From: an uncultured Acidobacteriota bacterium
GTDB taxonomy: Bacteria; Acidobacteriota; Terriglobia; Bryobacterales; Bryobacteraceae
Length of the DNA stretch: 50,793 nt
NCBI GenBank assembly: GCA_902826685.1
Contig: CADEFT010000045.1
Location: forward strand, 1-50,793
Direction of reading: 5' to 3'
Shown: in pieces, positions 26,119 through 35,300 of the stretch
How the letters are laid out: every line of letters begins with the position of its first letter
Position numbering within the stretch: position 1 is the first letter of the stretch
Translations under genes and position numbers: made by a program
The notes under the pieces: generated by a model
What the model saw: only the letters and a program-made list of their open reading frames with translations
Told to the model about the DNA's origin: nothing
Database searches by the model: none

Positions 26119-26142
26119 ACTATCTTTCCGTCCACCCTCTGA

Positions 26143-26148
26143 TATGAT
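26143..26148 (+). promoter_or_regulatory. Candidate -10 element of the 6S-like RNA
   Basis: TATGAT lies 6 nt before the first base (26155) of the terminal stem of the 6S-like RNA, the distance expected from a -10 box to the transcript start. No recognisable -35 is present at 16-18 nt, so activation through the upstream palindrome is possible. Confidence 0.4.
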
Positions 26149-26154
26149 GGCCCT

Positions 26155-26362
26155 GGGAGCGTTCCTGCAAAGCAGGTAGAAACCTCTAAAAATTGATCCT
26201 ATGCAATTTGTCATGGAGCTCGACTCGTACTAGTTTGATGCGTCGGTGTGCAGGCTCCCGCGGGAAACCGCGATTGGAGAAGCCTAAAGACGCCCGGGGA
26301 GCTCCCCCCTTTAGGTTCAGGGGTCAATGACAGGGGTGGATACGGCCGAGTGGTGCGCTCCC
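26155..26362 (+). ncRNA. ssrS: 6S RNA (RNA polymerase-binding regulatory RNA)
   Basis: A gene-free stretch of over 300 nt in front of ymdB folds like 6S RNA. A terminal stem pairs GGGAGCG (26155-26161) with CGCTCCC (26356-26362). Inner hairpins include CCTGC/GCAGG (26164-26176), CGCGG-GAAA-CCGCG (26259-26272), and CCTAAAG/CTTTAGG (26283-26315) enclosing GGGG-AGCT-CCCC. The wording GGAGAAGCCTAAA and GGGGTCAATGACAGGGGTGG parallels the 3' half of E. coli 6S RNA (GAGAAGCCUUAAA and GGGUUACAGCCUGCGGCGG). The length of about 208 nt is slightly above the usual 180-200. 6S RNA mimics an open promoter and holds housekeeping RNA polymerase in stationary phase. A covariance search would settle it; no other common RNA (tmRNA, RNase P, SRP) fits. 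Confidence 0.75.
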
Positions 26363-26384
26363 AACCTCTCTCCCGCTCTTACCA

Positions 26385-27176
26385 ATGAAGATCCTGTTTA
26401 TCGGCGACATCTTCGCCGCCACCGGCCGCAAGCTGGTCGCCGAGCACCTCGCGTTTATCGTTGAAAACGAAAATATCGATTTGACCATTGCCAATGCCGA
26501 GAACGCCGCGGGCGGCTTCGGATTGACGCCGCCGCTGGCCGAAGGGCTATTCGAACTCGGCGTACACGTGCTGACCTCCGGCAATCACATCTGGGACAAA
26601 CGCGAAATTTACGATCACCTGGCGCGCTGTCCGCGCCTATTGCGCCCGGCCAACTATCCGGCCGATCTGCCGGGATCGGGTGTGGCGATCGTGGAAGCGC
26701 GTAACGGCGTCCGCTGCGCGGTCATGAACCTGCAAGGGCGCGTCTACATGCCCGCCACCGATTGCCCGTTCCGCAAAGCGGATGCGCTGCTTGAATCGCT
26801 GCCACCGGATGTAAAAGTGCGATTCGTCGACTTTCACGCCGAGGTTACCAGCGAAAAGATCGCCATGGGCTGGCATCTCGATGGGCGCGTTTCGGCGATG
26901 GTGGGAACCCACACGCACGTGCCCACCGCCGACACTCGCATCCTGCCGCGCGGCACCGCCTATCAGACCGATTGCGGCATGACCGGACCTTACGATTCGG
27001 TGATTGGGGTCGAGAAAGCCGACGTCGTGCGCAAGTTTCAGACGTCGCTGCCGGTACGGTTTGAAGCCGCGCACGGCATGGCCGAATTGCACGCCGTGGT
27101 GGTGGAGGTGGAACCGGCTTCCGGACGGGCGCTGGCGATCAAGCGGGTGTGCGTGCGCCAGAACGGCGAAGCTTAA
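26385..27176 (+). CDS. ymdB: YmdB-family metallophosphoesterase
   Basis: A 263-residue calcineurin-like phosphoesterase of the YmdB (TIGR00282) family. Metal ligands are visible as Asp8 in FIGDIF, Glu39/Asn40 in ANAENAAGG, Asn67/His68 in SGNHIWD, and the HTH of GTHTHVPTAD. In Bacillus YmdB hydrolyses 2',3'-cyclic nucleotides and affects biofilm and motility switching, and it usually sits beside the RNase Y gene; no rny is present here. The start is 22 nt after the 6S-like RNA stem, so read-through from that promoter is possible. The downstream sulfatase begins 20 nt after its stop. Confidence 0.95.
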   Translation: MKILFIGDIFAATGRKLVAEHLAFIVENENIDLTIANAENAAGGFGLTPPLAEGLFELGVHVLTSGNHIWDKREIYDHLARCPRLLRPANYPADLPGSGVAIVEARNGVRCAVMNLQGRVYMPATDCPFRKADALLESLPPDVKVRFVDFHAEVTSEKIAMGWHLDGRVSAMVGTHTHVPTADTRILPRGTAYQTDCGMTGPYDSVIGVEKADVVRKFQTSLPVRFEAAHGMAELHAVVVEVEPASGRALAIKRVCVRQNGEA

Positions 27177-27196
27177 CCCGCGCCATAATCTTACTC

Positions 27197-28657
27197 ATGC
27201 AGCGACGAGCCGCCCTTGGCGTCCTGGCGGGCTTTCCCGCGATCCTGAAACCGCAGAACCGCCGCCCTAACGTGATCTTCGTCATGACCGACGATCAGCG
27301 CTGGGACGCGATGAGTTGCGCGGGCAACCGCATTCTCAAGACTCCGAATATGGACCGGCTGGCCGAAGGCGGCATCCGCTTTACGCAGGCCTTTGCCACC
27401 AATCCGCTCTGTTCGCCGAGCCGGGGCACCATTCTTACCGGACTCTATTCGCACGCGCACGGCGTGACCACCAATGCCGGCGCTTCGCATCATTTCAAAC
27501 CCGATTCGGTGTTCTATCCGGCGCTGCAGCGGCAGGCGGGCTATCACACGGCAATGGTGGGCAAGTGGCACATCGCGTCCACGCCCAGCGGGTTTGACCA
27601 CTGGTGCATTCTGCCGGGCCAGGGACTCTACAACGATCCCGTCATGATCGCCAACGGCGGACGCGTGCGCTTCCGCGGCTACGTGGATGACGTCATCGGC
27701 GATCAGGCGCTCGAAACGCTCGCCAACCGGCCCAAGGACAAGCCCTTCAGCATGATCTGCAATTTCAAGGCGCCGCATCGCGACTGGCGGCCGGCCAGGC
27801 GCTTTGAGAACGCCTACGACGGCATCGAGATTCCGGAACCCGCCGATTTCCACACGCCGCTCGATGGACGGCCGAAGGGCATTCAGGCGACCGACATGCA
27901 GGTGGCGGACATGCCGGACTTCTTCGATCGCGGCGTGGATCGCAACCTGCCGCGCGAGCGGCGCAAGAAGCTCAATTACCAGTTGTTCCTGAAGAATTAC
28001 TACCGGACCATTCTCGGCGTGGATGAGAACATGGGCCGCATTCTCGACTATCTGGACAAGGACGGACTGGCCGAAAACACCATGGTCGTCTACACCGGCG
28101 ATAACGGATTCTTCCTTGGCGAATACGGCATGTTCGACAAGCGCCTGATGTATGAGCCTTCGATTCGTGTGCCCATGCTGCTGCGTTATCCGGGCGGCAC
28201 GCGCGCGGGTCAGGTGAACGAGCGGCACATGGTGTTGAATAACGACGTTGCGCATACGATCGCCGATTACACAGGCGTCAGCCTGCCCGAGCGCGCCCGG
28301 ACGCATGGGCGCAGTTGGAGACCGCTGCTCGAAGGTAACGCGGGCGGCTGGCGTGAGGATTGGCTCTACGAGAACATGGAGTATCCAGGCCCGCATTGCG
28401 CCCCCAAGGCTCGCGGCGTGCGCACGGCCGACTGGAAGTTGATCCATTATTTACAGCAGCCGGTGGAGTATGAGCTGTTCCATCTCGCCGCGGATCCCGC
28501 CGAGCATACCAATCTCGCTGCGGCGCCGGCGCATCGGGCGAAGCTCGAGGAATTGAAAGGGCGGCTCGAAAGGCTCCGCCGTGAGACCGCGGACGACCGG
28601 TCGGAAGACGGGACGCAGGCGGCGCCGTGCAGCGGGCGGATGGAACGGCGGGGTTGA
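27197..28657 (+). CDS. Sulfatase (choline-sulfatase/N-sulfoglucosamine type)
   Basis: A 486-residue type I sulfatase. Asp residues in MTDDQRWDAM (31-33) and the formylglycine motif CSPSR at Cys72, followed by GLYSHAHGV, form the active site. IGKWHI-like (MVGKWHIA) and TGDNGFFLGEYGMFDKR segments match the group with iduronate-2- and N-sulfoglucosamine sulfatases. The N-terminus MQRRAALGVLAGFPAI suggests a Tat-type signal. The start at 27197 is chosen because an earlier in-frame ATG overlaps ymdB and lacks a signal. glnS follows 25 nt later on the same strand, so the three genes may share a transcript without a clear functional link. Confidence 0.92.
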   Translation: MQRRAALGVLAGFPAILKPQNRRPNVIFVMTDDQRWDAMSCAGNRILKTPNMDRLAEGGIRFTQAFATNPLCSPSRGTILTGLYSHAHGVTTNAGASHHFKPDSVFYPALQRQAGYHTAMVGKWHIASTPSGFDHWCILPGQGLYNDPVMIANGGRVRFRGYVDDVIGDQALETLANRPKDKPFSMICNFKAPHRDWRPARRFENAYDGIEIPEPADFHTPLDGRPKGIQATDMQVADMPDFFDRGVDRNLPRERRKKLNYQLFLKNYYRTILGVDENMGRILDYLDKDGLAENTMVVYTGDNGFFLGEYGMFDKRLMYEPSIRVPMLLRYPGGTRAGQVNERHMVLNNDVAHTIADYTGVSLPERARTHGRSWRPLLEGNAGGWREDWLYENMEYPGPHCAPKARGVRTADWKLIHYLQQPVEYELFHLAADPAEHTNLAAAPAHRAKLEELKGRLERLRRETADDRSEDGTQAAPCSGRMERRG

Positions 28658-28682
28658 AAAGCGGGCCGCTATACTGAACTTC

Positions 28683-30377
28683 ATGCCAACAGAAGGCGCC
28701 ATCGAAGGCGCAGCGCCGAAGCCCTCCAATTTCATCCGCGACATCATTCTCGAAGACAACGTGAGCGGAAAATATGGAGGGCGGGTTCACACGCGGTTTC
28801 CACCGGAACCGAACGGCTACCTGCATATCGGCCACGCCAAATCCATCTGCCTGAACTTCGGTCTCGCCCAGGAATTCGGTGGCAAATGCAACCTGCGTTT
28901 CGACGACACCAACCCCTCGAAGGAAGAAGTCGAGTACGTCGAATCGATCATTGAAGACGTGAAATGGCTCGGGTTCGATTGGGAAGACCGGATGTTCTAT
29001 GCCTCCGACTATTTCGATCAGCTTTACGCCTGGGCCGTGCAGTTGATCCGCCAGGGGCAGGCGTTCGTGTGCGACCTGACGGCGGAGCAGATCCGCGAAT
29101 ATCGCGGCACGCCCACCGAGCCTGGAAAAAACAGTCCTTATCGCGACCGTTCCGTCGAAGAGAATCTCGATCTGTTTGAGCGCATGCGCTTGGGCGAGTT
29201 TCCCGACGGCTCGCGCACTCTGCGCACCAAGATCGACATGGCCTCGCCGAATTTCAACATGCGCGATCCGGTGATGTACCGCATTCTGCGTGCCGAACAC
29301 CACCGCACGGGCAACAAGTGGTGCATTTACCCCATGTACGACTTCGCCCACGGCGAGTGCGATTCGATCGAAGGAATCACGCATTCCATCTGCACGCTGG
29401 AGTTCGAGGATCACCGCCCGCTGTATGACTGGTACGTCGAGAATCTGGGCATCCATCATCCACAGCAGATCGAGTTCGACCGGCTGAACCTCACGAGCAC
29501 CATGCTGAGCAAGCGCAAGCTTCTGATGCTGGTGCAGAAGGGTTTCGTCAGCGGCTGGGACGATCCGCGCATGCCCACGCTATCCGGCATGCGCCGCCGG
29601 GGCTATACACCCGAAGGCATCCGTCTGTTTTGCAGCCGCATCGGCGTTTCCAAAACCAACGGCATCATCGAGTTTGCGCTGCTCGAGAACAGCCTGCGGG
29701 AGGATCTGAACAGGCGGGCGCTGCGCGTCATGGCGTCCGTGGACCCGATCCGCGTCGTGATCGACAACTATCCCGACGGCCAGGTGGAAGAGATGGATGC
29801 GGTGAACAATCCCGAGGACGAATCGGCGGGCACGCGCAAGGTTCCGTTCTCGAAGGTTCTCTACATCGACCGCGACGATTTCCGCGAGAATCCGCCCAAG
29901 CAGTACTTCCGGCTATCGCCCGGCCGCGAGGTAAGGCTGCGCTACGCCTATTTCGTCACCTGCACCGGCGTGGTGAAAGACGCCGCGGGCGAAGTCGTGG
30001 AGGTTCACTGCACTTACGATCCGGCCACGCGAGGCGGCAACACGCCGCCCGATGGGCGGAAGGTGAAGTCGACGATTCATTGGGTCTCGGCGGCGCACGC
30101 CCTCGACGCCGAGGCGCGCCTCTATGAAAACCTGTTCCTCGAAGATGCGGGCGAAGAGAAGGACTTTACCGACACACTCAACCCGAAGTCGCTTGAAGTA
30201 CGAACGGCGAAGGTGGAGCCCAGCGTGAAAGGCGCGGCGCCGGGCACGCTGTATCAGTTCGAGCGGGTGGGCTACTTCTGCGTGGATAAAGATTCGACGC
30301 CGGACAAGCCGGTTTTCAACCGCACCGTGCAGTTACGAGACACCTGGGCGAAGATCGAAAAGGCGCAGAAAGCTTAA
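28683..30377 (+). CDS. glnS: Glutaminyl-tRNA synthetase
   Basis: A 564-residue class I synthetase that charges tRNA-Gln with glutamine. The HIGH motif lies in PPEPNGYLHIGHAKS (HIGH at 48-51), and the KMSKS counterpart is MLSKRKL at about 274-280. The C-terminal anticodon-binding beta-barrels follow (DFRENPPKQYFRLSPGREVRL). The length matches E. coli GlnS (554). The ATG at 28683 gives the canonical N-terminus; an earlier in-frame ATG overlaps the sulfatase. A GlnRS means this organism need not rely on the GatCAB route for Gln-tRNA. The stop is directly followed by the GTG of a broken gene. Confidence 0.97.
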   Translation: MPTEGAIEGAAPKPSNFIRDIILEDNVSGKYGGRVHTRFPPEPNGYLHIGHAKSICLNFGLAQEFGGKCNLRFDDTNPSKEEVEYVESIIEDVKWLGFDWEDRMFYASDYFDQLYAWAVQLIRQGQAFVCDLTAEQIREYRGTPTEPGKNSPYRDRSVEENLDLFERMRLGEFPDGSRTLRTKIDMASPNFNMRDPVMYRILRAEHHRTGNKWCIYPMYDFAHGECDSIEGITHSICTLEFEDHRPLYDWYVENLGIHHPQQIEFDRLNLTSTMLSKRKLLMLVQKGFVSGWDDPRMPTLSGMRRRGYTPEGIRLFCSRIGVSKTNGIIEFALLENSLREDLNRRALRVMASVDPIRVVIDNYPDGQVEEMDAVNNPEDESAGTRKVPFSKVLYIDRDDFRENPPKQYFRLSPGREVRLRYAYFVTCTGVVKDAAGEVVEVHCTYDPATRGGNTPPDGRKVKSTIHWVSAAHALDAEARLYENLFLEDAGEEKDFTDTLNPKSLEVRTAKVEPSVKGAAPGTLYQFERVGYFCVDKDSTPDKPVFNRTVQLRDTWAKIEKAQKA

Positions 30378-31017
30378 GTGCTGATAGTCGCTTTCGGCGT
30401 TACTCTCTTCGCCAAGCTGGTGCTGGCGCGGGAAGGGTGCGCTTTATCGGGAGTTGTCGTTGCTGAGAACGGACAGCCAGTTCCAGGAGCAATCGTTCGC
30501 GCATGGAGCGCCGGCCGCTTCTTGACGTCGCCTGTTGCCGGAACCGGCACGGACGATCGGGGACGCTTCTGTTTTTCGGCGGTGCGCAGGTCAATATTCG
30601 ATCGCTGCTTCCGCAAGAGCTCACACACCATCTGCTTCGCCACGGTGTCAGGAATGTTGTGACTCAGTCAGGGAATTCGTCCCTATAACGTATCCTGCGA
30701 AGGTCACAGCGAACTCTGGCGGAGGGATCAAGATCACCCTTCGAAAGGTCCCCGCATTCTGCGTGCGCGGCGAAGTAAGGTCTCGAACGGACGTTCTGCC
30801 ACCTCATTTCACCATCGCCGTCGCGGAGCCGGACATAGACGGCGCCCATACGATCCTGCACGAAGACGGCAGGTTTCTGATGACAGCATTTCCGCCGGGC
30901 GACTATACGATGGAGATTTCGCGATTCGGGAAGCTTGGACTTGGCGACTCCACCCTCGCGCGGGAGAAAATTTCCATCACCGGAAACATGAATCGCCTCG
31001 TCGTGTGGATTCCGTAG
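30378..31017 (+). pseudogene. Frameshifted secreted protein with carboxypeptidase-regulatory-like domain
   Basis: The 5' part (GTG start at 30378, abutting the glnS stop) encodes a signal peptide and the start of a CarboxypepD_reg-like domain: CALSGVVVAENGQPVPGAIV...DDRGRFCFSAV. At about 30588 the homologous reading moves to the next frame, continuing GQYSIAASARAHTPSAS... FVPITYPAKV...GIKITLRKVPAFCVRGEV to TAG at 31017. One surplus base, or two missing, at that point explains both halves. The family is abundant in Solibacter-type genomes, where it reads ...GRYRFxxLxPGxYxLxA. Only the single lesion is evident, so the break may be recent or a sequencing error. Confidence 0.75.
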
Positions 31018-31020
31018 CCC

Positions 31021-32334
31021 CTACAGATCGGTCAGCCGCTTACCGGTGTCGCCGAAACGATCAAGCTCGACGCCCATGCGATCCATGATCGACAGGTAGA
31101 GGCTGCAGGCGCGGCGGTTGTCGTCGCCCTTATCCAGGTAGTCGAGCACCCGGCCCGGCTTGAGGGTCCCGTTGCCGCGGCCCGCCAGCACGATGGGCAT
31201 CTGCTCGGCGCTGTGCGCATCGCCGTCAAACAGATTCGAACAGCCCATCAGGATCGAACTGTCGAGCAGCGACTGCCCGCCGTCGTCGATCTTGCTCAGC
31301 CGGTCGATCAGGTAAGCGAACTGGCTGATATGAAACTGATTGGTCTTGAGGTACATCGCCTCGGCCGCCGCCGCCTTGCCGTTGTGCGTGAGATCGAGAT
31401 GCAGCGCTCCGCGAACGCCTTCGATGAACTTGAAATTCATCTGGGAAAGGTCGTTGTTCAACATCAGCGTGACCAGGCGCGTCTTATCCATCTGGAACGC
31501 CAGCACGACGATGTCGAGCATCAGCTTCATGTGATCGGGCACGTTCTGCGGCAGGTTCTCGGCGGGCCGCTCCATGTTGGGCTCTTTGAGCGAAGGCCGC
31601 CATCCTTCCAGCCGCTCCTCGCGCGAGGCGCGGTCGATGCGCTTTTCGATGTCGCGAATCGACTCCAGGTATTCGTCCAGCTTCTGCCGGTCGCCGCCGC
31701 TGACCTTGGGCCGCAGCGATTGAGAATCGGCGAGCACGGCATCGAGTATGGAGCGATCGAGGCGGCGGCCCTTGCCGTCGCCCACCAGCCGGTCAAAAGC
31801 GCGCGCCGGATAGATTTCCTTGGTGGCGGGTCTCGATGGCGTGGCCCAGGAGATGGACGAGCCATAAATCATCGAGAGGCCGTCTTCGAGGCGCAACTCG
31901 TTGGGTTCGATTCCCAGCACCATACTGGGCACGGCGGTCTGGGCGCCGATGCGCTGCGACATCACTTGATCCATGGTGGTGCCGACGCGGATCACGGCCG
32001 GATCGAGGCTCACCGTCGCCCCGGAAAGCATGTTGGGCATACGGCCCAGGTGGGGGCTCGACGAAGCGACCGCCTGCTGGTTATAGAGACCGCGCAGGAA
32101 CAGGATATCCTCGCGGTGCGGCATCAGCGGCGCGGCGCCGGGCCCGAGTTCCATGGCCGAGCCCGAGCCTTTCGCCCACCAATGAATCGGCTCCACGCCG
32201 TTTGAGAAGTAGATGCAGGCAAAGCGCAGCGGCGGCTTCGAGGGAGCAGCGGCCACGGGCAGCGATTCGAGCCAGGGGAGGGCGAGCGCGGCTCCGGTGC
32301 CTCTGAGGAAATGACGGCGCGACGTAGCTTTCAT
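31021..32334 (-). CDS. DUF1552 domain protein, Tat-exported
   Basis: A 437-residue protein starting with a twin-arginine signal (MKATSRRHFLRGTGAALALPW) and carrying DUF1552 throughout: FACIYFSNGVEPIHWW, LRGLYNQQA, SPHLGRMPNMLSG, GTTMDQVMSQRIG. The family belongs to the alkaline-phosphatase/DUF1501-like exported proteins and is nearly always encoded next to DUF1592/DUF1588 cytochromes in Planctomycetes and Acidobacteria. Its function is unknown. Its ATG overlaps the stop of the cytochrome gene (ATGA at 32331-32334), so the two are translationally coupled. Confidence 0.92.
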   Translation of the reverse strand: MKATSRRHFLRGTGAALALPWLESLPVAAAPSKPPLRFACIYFSNGVEPIHWWAKGSGSAMELGPGAAPLMPHREDILFLRGLYNQQAVASSSPHLGRMPNMLSGATVSLDPAVIRVGTTMDQVMSQRIGAQTAVPSMVLGIEPNELRLEDGLSMIYGSSISWATPSRPATKEIYPARAFDRLVGDGKGRRLDRSILDAVLADSQSLRPKVSGGDRQKLDEYLESIRDIEKRIDRASREERLEGWRPSLKEPNMERPAENLPQNVPDHMKLMLDIVVLAFQMDKTRLVTLMLNNDLSQMNFKFIEGVRGALHLDLTHNGKAAAAEAMYLKTNQFHISQFAYLIDRLSKIDDGGQSLLDSSILMGCSNLFDGDAHSAEQMPIVLAGRGNGTLKPGRVLDYLDKGDDNRRACSLYLSIMDRMGVELDRFGDTGKRLTDL

Positions 32335-35300
32335 TGGGGCCTTCCCATTTTATCGAAATTCCGCGCGACCGGCTTTAGCGCGCCGGCGGCCGGCTGGCGG
32401 TGACGGAACTGGCGGCTGGCGGCGATCTGCACGGCCAGATCGGCGAAGGTGGCGTTGCCGCCCGCCGCCACCATACGTTCGATCAGCGGCTGATCGGATA
32501 ACTGCACCGTGCGGCCAAGCGCGTAGCCCAGCAGTTTGTTCGACATGGTGTGCCGCACCTGATCCTGGCGGCTATCGAGATAGCGCAGCAAACCGTCGAC
32601 ACCCAACACCTCCGCGCCCGCCATCTCGGTCTTGTCGTCGACCGGCTTACCGTCGGAGTACGTATCGCGCCAGCGTCCCACCGCGTCGTAGCGTTCGAGC
32701 GGAAAGCCCATCGGATCGATGCGCGTGTGGCAGCCCGCGCACGTCGCGTTGCGCTGGTGGGCCTTTAACTTTTCAGCGAGCGAGAGTCCGCCGAACTGCT
32801 TTTCGTCGGCCGGGATGGAGCCGGCATCGGCGGGCGGCGGCGGCGTGGGCGTGCCCAGAATGCGGCGCAGCAGCCAATCGCCCCGCTTCACCGGACTGGT
32901 GCGCAACGGCGCCGACGTGGCCGTGAGCACGGCGCCCAGCCGGAGCAGACCGCCCCGGTGATCGGCGCCGCGCACCAGTTCCACGGTTTCTTTCGAAGCG
33001 GCTTCCTGGCCGGCTCCGTAGTGTTTCGCCAGCGCCTTGTTCAGGAACGTGTAGTCGGCGTTCAGGATCTCGTTCACGGGCCGGTTCTGGCGCACCAGGT
33101 GTTCGAAGAACGTCACCGCCTCGTCGTACATGGCCGATTTGACTTCACTCGTGAATTCGGGGAAGCGGCTGGTATCGACGCCGCGATACTGATCGAAGCG
33201 ATAGAAGCCGAGCCACTGCCCGAAAAATTCGGTGGAGAAGCGGCGCGCCCTGGGATCGGCGAGCATACGGCGCACCTGCCGTTCGATCTGCCGCGGCGTG
33301 GAAAGATCGGCCCGGCGCAGTTCCTCATCGGGGATTGAGGACCACAGAAAGAAGCTGAGGCGCGTGGCCAATTCCGGTTGCGAGAGCAATTCGCCGGTCT
33401 GTTCCATGCGATAGAGGAAAGCCGGCGAAACCAGGACACGGGCGATGACGGCGCGAATGGCGCCGCGATGATCGAGTTCCGATTCTTTCCGCGCGGCGGC
33501 GTAGAAGCTGCGCAGTTTCTGCCTTTCCACGTCGCTAAGCGGGCGGCGCCAGGCGCGGCTGGCGAACTCCAGGCAATCGTCCAGATGCTTGCGCTGGCCG
33601 GCGGTCTGCGCCGCCATTACCTGATCGTAGGCGGGCTTCAGCGGGCGGGCGTATTTCTGCATTTCCGCCGGAAGCTCTTCCAGTTTCGTCTCGACGGCGC
33701 CTTTGCCTTTCAGATCGTGTTTGAAGTGCTTGGCGAGCAGGTCCAGATACGCGTCGTGGTACTCGAACGAGGCGTAAAGATCGTTCCAGGCGTGATCGAG
33801 CCGCGCCCGCGTGGCCGGATCGAGAATCTTCTCCACCACGAACCGGTCGTCGCGGATGTACTTCACCTTGACCACGAACTCATCGTGTTCGGGCACGTTG
33901 TAGGTGTTATCGAACGGTTCGGGGATGGGGTCTTTATCGGCGGGCGTGGGCTCGCCATGAGAGTTCGGCGGCAGAATGCGGGCAAACTCGAACACCCCGG
34001 CCTTGAACTCGCGGTAACCGGCGCTTTGCGGATCGCCCACCAGGCCCCACACCGGGACGCCGCGCGTGCCGCCATCGGCGCGATCGGAGATGGTGACGCG
34101 CAGAACCTGGTCGCGATCGGCGCCAAGGCCCGCTTCCACTTGCAGATCGAACACGGAGATGCCGTCGGGCACCTTCACGTCGAACGAGATCGAGCCTTCG
34201 CTTGCGAACGTTCCCGCTTCGTCCGGCTTCAGCTTGGCGATCGACGCTTCGGTCAGCACATCCTTCAACGGAACACGGGCGGCGCTATTGTCGGTGCGGC
34301 GCTGGCGCACGTCGCCCGGCTTGCGGAAACGGACCGATGCTTCCCGCCAGAGCACCGCCGGTTTGACATTGCGAGTGGGGTTGGCCAGCACGGCGTTGAG
34401 ATAGATGGTGGCGGTGCCGCCGGTGGGCAGCTCGGAGCCGCGCAGGCGCAGGCCGCGCAGAAAGGTGAACTTCCGCGCGGGCATCACTTTGAGAGACGCA
34501 TCGCTGAATTCAAGCGGACGCTCATCGCCGGCGCCGCCCGCGGCCACGTCGCCGCGCGCGAACAGCCAACTCGGCCAGGTGACGGAGAATTTCTGAAGTT
34601 CGGCGCAGGCGGCGCGAACCGCGACCTCCGGCTGATCGGGGCCTGGCAGCTTGTTCCAGCGCGCGGCGATCTCCGCCGATGGATACCCCAGCGTTTTCGT
34701 GTTGACCACGGCCGAGATGTGCTCGACGAACGCGGCGTTGATGCCTTCGCGCCTGGCCAGTTGCGTCAGCGTGACCGTGGGTTCTTTCAAAGCCGCCCGA
34801 TGACGGTAGCGCCAGGCGGCGAAGAATGCCTTGCCGTAACGGTCGAGTCCGAAGGGCTTGCCGCCTTCGCCCGACACGGTGCGGAATCCATTCTTCTCGT
34901 AAATCTCGCGGATCCGCGAGATGGCCGAAAGCTCGAAGCCGGTCTTGCCGGCGTCGGGGAAAAACTCGAGCGGGCCGGAGCCGATCACGGCGCGGTCGGC
35001 GATGTACTTGGCGGTTTCCAGATACCGCTCCATGGCCGACTCCTGAACGAACTGCACGTCGCCGAAATTGGTGAACCCTTCGCCGCCAACTTCGTCGGAG
35101 ACGAACCCGTTTGAAAGATCGAGATCGAGCCCGGTGAGATCGCGCACCGCGTAGGCATACTCGCCGCTGGTGAGCCGCCGGACCGTGACCCGGCCGGGGT
35201 CGCCCTCATGCCTGGCGGCATAATCGTGCAGTGCGGAACGAACCCACCGCACGGCGGCCTGACGCTCGGCCTCGGGCGGCTGCGGCAGGTTTTTGGGCGG

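Noticed and set aside
26155..26362. tmRNA, RNase P RNA or SRP RNA in the ymdB leader
   Set aside because: None of their hallmark sequences (tRNA-like 3' end, GAGGAAAGUCC, GGAAGGAAGCAGC) is present; only 6S-like wording and folding fit.
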